Part shown: in pieces, positions 9,174 through 12,785 of the stretch | How positions within the stretch are numbered: the stretch's first letter is position 1 | Layout of the letters: each line of letters starts with the position of its first letter | NCBI GenBank assembly: GCA_016987375.1 | Contig: PJRA01000313.1 | Span: 198,988 to 211,772, forward strand | Length of the DNA stretch: 12,785 nucleotides | Source of the DNA: Brachionus koreanus | Lineage: Eukaryota; Rotifera; Eurotatoria; Ploima; Brachionidae | Direction: 5' to 3' | The notes under the pieces: generated by a model | Told to the model about the DNA's origin: nothing | The model's database searches: none | The model's input: only the letters and a program-made list of their open reading frames with translations | Translations under genes and position numbers: made by a program

Positions 9174-11100
9174 CCTCTTATGAAAAAGTTAAAAAAATGT
9201 GAAAAATATCAAAGATAAAAAGGCTAATTGAATTTTTTGATCGATTCAAAATATGATTTTAAATAAATTTAATCCTAAAAACTAAGATTTATCTTTTTTT
9301 TTTCTACATTATATGAATTTAAAAGTAAATTTTGAACAAAAATATTAATTTAATTTCGTTAACTCCAAAAGTATCAAAATTTTTTTCAGAATTTTCTATT
9401 TTTTTGGCACTTATGATCGAATCCATTTCTTACAGAAGCCATTCTACCTCTTTAATATAGAATTTACCAACAATCACTATTAGAAATACTTAGAAATTTT
9501 TTACTCGTCGTAATTTTTTGTAGGATCTGAGTCAGTTGTCTATAGATCTGCAAACTCTTCATTACTTTTATGACTAATATGAGATTTAGTAGATTTTGTA
9601 AAAATTACTTGTTTTTTATGCTTGAATAAAAATTCATGTTTATATTAATCAAAATAATTCATGTAGGACATAAACACCAAACCAAATTGGTGAGATATCT
9701 AGATATCTAATTATCAAACACACAAATTTTGAAAAAATATGGTAACTAAGGGCGAAGCTGCTAGGACCTGTATAAAATCTGCAAGATTTTAGTTCTATTC
9801 AAAAAAGAAGGAGACTCACATATAGATAGTTATTGCTTCTAATGATAAAAAGAAGATGCTTTAAAGTATTGCGAAATTCTAAATAGAAACAAAACAAAAA
9901 TTCTTCCTATCGTAAAATATTTTAAAAAAAAATGTAAAAATAAAATAAAAATTTTACTTCCTTTTTTTTAAGAAATCAAATCAATAATCAATTAAGATCG
10001 TAATGATGTTTTATTTTTTGTCTGTTTTTTTGCATAAGTAAAATTTTTTTAGTAAAATACAAGGTATGTTGTGCTTTTTTCCAGTTTATTTTAAAATATT
10101 TTATTTTAGCAAATTTTAATTTATCAAAAAAGGAAAGATTTTTTTTATTTTTATTTGAATTTCACAGTACCGTGCTTTAATTTATCACCAATTTCAACTT
10201 GTCGTTTATTATTAGATTTTTTGTTTTATGGAAAAAATAAAACCAAAATTTGATTTTAATTTAGGAGATTCCAAAACTGAAAATTTCTTTAGGATTAGAC
10301 ATTTTATGCTATGAAAATTATCATTTTAATTGGTAAAAAAAACGCATTTTACCCTTTAATTTGTTTATTTTGCTCTTGACAGAGTATTGATTGTATTAAC
10401 AATGAAAATGAGAGTTTGTTTGATAAATAATCACAATCATTCAGTAAGCATACAATCACTTAGAATCTAACTTTATTTTAAATTATTTAAAATGAGTATT
10501 TGATCGCGTGCATGTGTGTTTTTAAAATCAATAACCAACAATAAGCAGGAAATTATCTAAATGAATAAACAAGATAAAAATGCGTCGAAAAAAAGAAAAT
10601 TCTGATGAAAAATTAAATTCTAAATTACATTCTAAACAAATATCCGATAATTTACTAAATCAAGTGTTCTAAACAGTTATCCAATAAGCTCGCTTGATGC
10701 ACTTGTAGAATGTGAGCTCTATAATGAATAGTTGTCGTTTTATGTACAGAAAAAAAAAACTTGTTTTAATTCAAAAATCGATTTTTCTTTTCTTGCTGAT
10801 TAGAAATGATAGAAATATTTCTAGGAATAATACGATCTTTATTTATGCAAAGTGAAATATCAAGTTAAGTAAGACAATTTGGATAAAGAGAAAAAAATGA
10901 CTTAGATGAACACCAATCATCAAATATACGAGGAAAAAGACGAGCATGTTTGACCTTTTGGAAGCGGGAATTGAATTTGCCCTAGAGATAAGATGAGCTT
11001 TGTAGAAAATAAAGTTGTGAAGCAATCAAAGGCCAATCGTCATGCAAACAAATCAATAGATTAGAAATCTAATAACCAAGTCCCTAATTAATTAATTTCT
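9174..11100. other. AT-rich intergenic DNA, no gene recognised
   Basis: No ATG-initiated frame in this stretch has recognisable similarity; a 60-codon minus-strand frame near 10843-11025 is hydrophobic in the way random AT-rich DNA is. Small structures are the palindromes AAAAATCGATTTTT near 10775 and TAGAAATATTTCTA near 10810, and the stem plus palindrome at 9675-9708, listed separately. Confidence 0.55.
9675..9708. repeat. stem-loop abutting a 16-bp palindrome
   Basis: CACCAA (9675-9680) pairs with TTGGTG (9687-9692) across six bases. It is followed immediately by AGATATCTAGATATCT (9693-9708), which is both a perfect palindrome and a tandem duplication of AGATATCT. Confidence 0.6.
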
Positions 11101-11131
11101 TTAAGAAACTCAATCGTGTGTTGGTAAGTAA

Positions 11132-11160
11132 CAAGCTCATGCCTATCTCAAATGAGCTTG
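11132..11160. repeat. 9-bp perfect hairpin
   Basis: CAAGCTCAT (11132-11140) and ATGAGCTTG (11152-11160) are perfect inverted repeats around an 11-nt loop. No associated gene is evident. Confidence 0.65.
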
Positions 11161-11492
11161 GATTTTCTATGTTTTTTAATTATCTATCATTTTGAGTAAT
11201 TAATATTAGTTGAATTGTTCGTATCACAAATCCCTAAATTAATATTTCAAAGTTTCGATTTTGCTTTAATCAAACGGGATTTTAAACTATTTCTTATTTC
11301 GTGTTTTAACTAGAGCGACTAAAGAGCAACACAAAAATCGATAACAAAATTGTGAATTTTCGACTATTTAAACAATCGAGTTTGTGTTTAAATACATCGC
11401 AAAAATCACATCGAAAGTAATTGGGATTATGGATGGATTAGAGCCGGTCTAGCCTAAAGAGCAAGACAATTATTGCATAAAGCTTGGGACTG

Positions 11493-11500
11493 TATATAAG
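11493..11500 (+). promoter_or_regulatory. TATA-box-like element
   Basis: TATATAAG lies in a locally less AT-rich segment, followed by GTACAAGGATGGATGG and a short signal-peptide-like ORF whose ATG is 42 bp downstream. Such words are common by chance in this DNA; spacing to a plausible start is the only support. Confidence 0.25.
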
Positions 11501-11534
11501 TACAAGGATGGATGGATACGAGAAACCAATTTAG

Positions 11535-11600
11535 ATGAGCTCAGTTAGCATAATTGTCATAACTTTATTGATTTATTATTCCGGCTTTACACATAAATAG
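11535..11600 (+). other. 21-codon ORF resembling a signal peptide
   Basis: ATG at 11535 opens MSSVSIIVITLLIYYSGFTH plus one Lys before TAG at 11598-11600. It has a polar start, a 10-residue hydrophobic core and a small-residue SG region like a secretory leader. A second open stretch follows at 11623-11727 (34 codons, hydrophilic, contains FHLQPKQKIEQENANEIK), preceded by an AG, but I find no convincing donor that would join them in frame. It may be a tiny secreted-peptide gene, a uORF or chance. Confidence 0.2.
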
Positions 11601-11835
11601 ACAAAGTTAAATTATGATTTGAGAATCATTGTTTGATTATCAAATTCGTCTATTTCATCTGCAACCAAAACAAAAAATCGAACAAGAAAATGCAAATGAG
11701 ATAAAGATAACAATAATTGTAATTTAAATCTCATATAAAAGTTTGTCGTATAAATTCTTTTTGTTTTGCTCAACAAGTTTCTTAGTTTTAGATTTATTTT
11801 CGAAGAAAAATGAAAAAATAAAAATAAAAAAAGCT

Positions 11836-11929
11836 AATGAAACGCATTCACTGATGGCTTTGGTTAGCAATGCTTGAACCAGTCTTAGCTAAGACTAAAC
11901 ACTAAGGCACGCAGTGAGTGCAATTCATT
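11836..11929. repeat. 94-bp imperfect fold-back with central 16-bp palindrome
   Basis: AATGAAACGCATTCACTG (11836-11853) matches the reverse complement of 11912-11929 at 15 of 18 positions, and AAAGC/GGCTTTG just outside continues the symmetry. In the middle, 11881-11896 (AGTCTTAGCTAAGACT) is a perfect palindrome. The segment is noticeably more GC-rich than its surroundings. It looks like a small MITE or structured element; no duplication flanks it clearly. Confidence 0.6.
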
Positions 11930-12756
11930 CGGCTTTGCGTTCATCAATCAACATTTTTATAATTTAAATTTTATTTTATTTTTTTTAGGTTTAGATATAA
12001 ATAAATAATATTTAATCAAACAAAAAATTTTTTTTTTAATTTTGTTCAATTTTTTAGAAAATTATTTATAAAAAAAATTTTCTCAAATTATTTAATTATC
12101 TAAGTGCAAAATTTAAATTGTCTGAAATACTGCATAGAATATATCAACTTCTTGTTCAATTGATTATCTTTTAACAGAAATTCATTTTTGAAAATAATTA
12201 TAAATTAAACAAGTAGAAAATCCCGATATGTCTCAGTAAGTGAATACACAACTGCTTAGATAGCCTAAGCTTTGAGGTCAAGGTATATTGTAACATATAT
12301 AACGCCACTCGACCAAGAGAAAAATTCACATTGTATTACTCCAGTATATTTATATTATTCTCTATTCATTTAATAAATCCATATTTCATACCAATAAAGT
12401 AGTTGGTTCTAATTTTTTTAATGCTTATCTTGACCTTTGTGGTCTGTTAACGTAAACATATTTAGAAAAAAGCCTTTCAACTAATTGAAGCAGGTATTGA
12501 CAAAAATTTTGTGACTCAAGACTCAAACTCAAGTCATATGTTCTAAATAACGAACATTGTTCTTATTGGATCTAGTTGGATGTTCAAATGGTGATTTAGT
12601 GCTAGTTCCACTAGTTCAAAAGCATTAGTATTCTTTTTTATAGAAAATGTAGAAAAATTACTCATGACTTTACTTATACTTTTTTATTTATTTTTTTAAA
12701 GAAAGATGACTAGGTCAAACCAGAAAATCTTGGAAATAATTTAACACTCAAAAACC
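11930..12756. other. AT-rich intergenic DNA with one small hairpin
   Basis: No gene recognised. GCTTAG (12254-12259) and CTAAGC (12265-12270) form a perfect 6-bp stem with a 5-nt loop. The 12245-12330 segment is a little less AT-rich, but all frames are short. Confidence 0.55.
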
Positions 12757-12779
12757 GGAGGGGTCTTTTGAACCCCTTT
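12757..12779. repeat. GGGGT/ACCCC hairpin followed by T-run
   Basis: AGGGGT (12759-12764) pairs with ACCCCT (12772-12777) around CTTTTGA, with two G-T pairs extending it, and four T's follow. It matches the design of the 723-745 hairpin (GGTGTC...GACACC then T's). The window ends six bases later, so the full extent is not visible. Confidence 0.5.
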
Positions 12780-12785
12780 TGTAAC

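Noticed and set aside
9665..9808. Minus-strand open frame of about 48 codons without ATG (contains FYTGPSSFALSYHIF)
   Set aside because: No start, no splice signals that I could pair, and no family recognised; hydrophobicity alone is not evidence.
10843..11025. Minus-strand hydrophobic 60-codon frame
   Set aside because: Composition typical of AT-rich noise; no neighbours or motifs support it.

Overview
This is a very AT-rich (roughly three quarters A+T by eye) stretch of animal nuclear DNA. Short GT-AG introns of 49-66 bp, a eukaryotic-type tRNA with a downstream T-run, a PX-domain SGK-family kinase and the mitochondrial complex I subunit NDUFB7 all point to an invertebrate metazoan with a compact exon/intron style. 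A monogonont rotifer of the Brachionus type would fit, but that is inference from base composition and intron size only.

Layout. 1-1656: AT-rich, with one frameshifted coding-like stretch (minus strand, 1103-1342) and small inverted repeats. 1657-2202 (minus): an intact single-exon ORF for a basic protein I do not recognise. 2991-3422 (minus): a decayed fragment that resembles the catalytic part of a Tc1/mariner-like DDE transposase, with an in-frame stop. 3682-3809: a comparatively GC-rich fold-back repeat. 3885-3957 (minus): tRNA-Val(UAC). 4147-4653 (plus): NDUFB7 in three exons. 5009-6737 (minus): a complete SGK3-like kinase (PX domain + AGC kinase + hydrophobic motif) in six exons, convergent with NDUFB7.

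From 6738 to the end (about 6 kb) I find no convincing protein gene. This half holds at least two short non-autonomous DNA transposons with terminal inverted repeats and perfect 8-bp flanking direct repeats (7085-7274 and 8800-9165), a third fold-back element with about 48-bp arms (7887-8068), several near-perfect palindromes and hairpins, and one weak TATA-plus-mini-ORF candidate near 11.5 kb.

The genes do not form a pathway. NDUFB7 is a housekeeping respiratory-chain subunit and the kinase is an endosomal PI3K-pathway effector; their adjacency looks incidental. I found no defence system, CRISPR array or other multi-gene novel system. The most useful leads are the MITE-like families, the fold-back next to the tRNA, and the unidentified coding segments.
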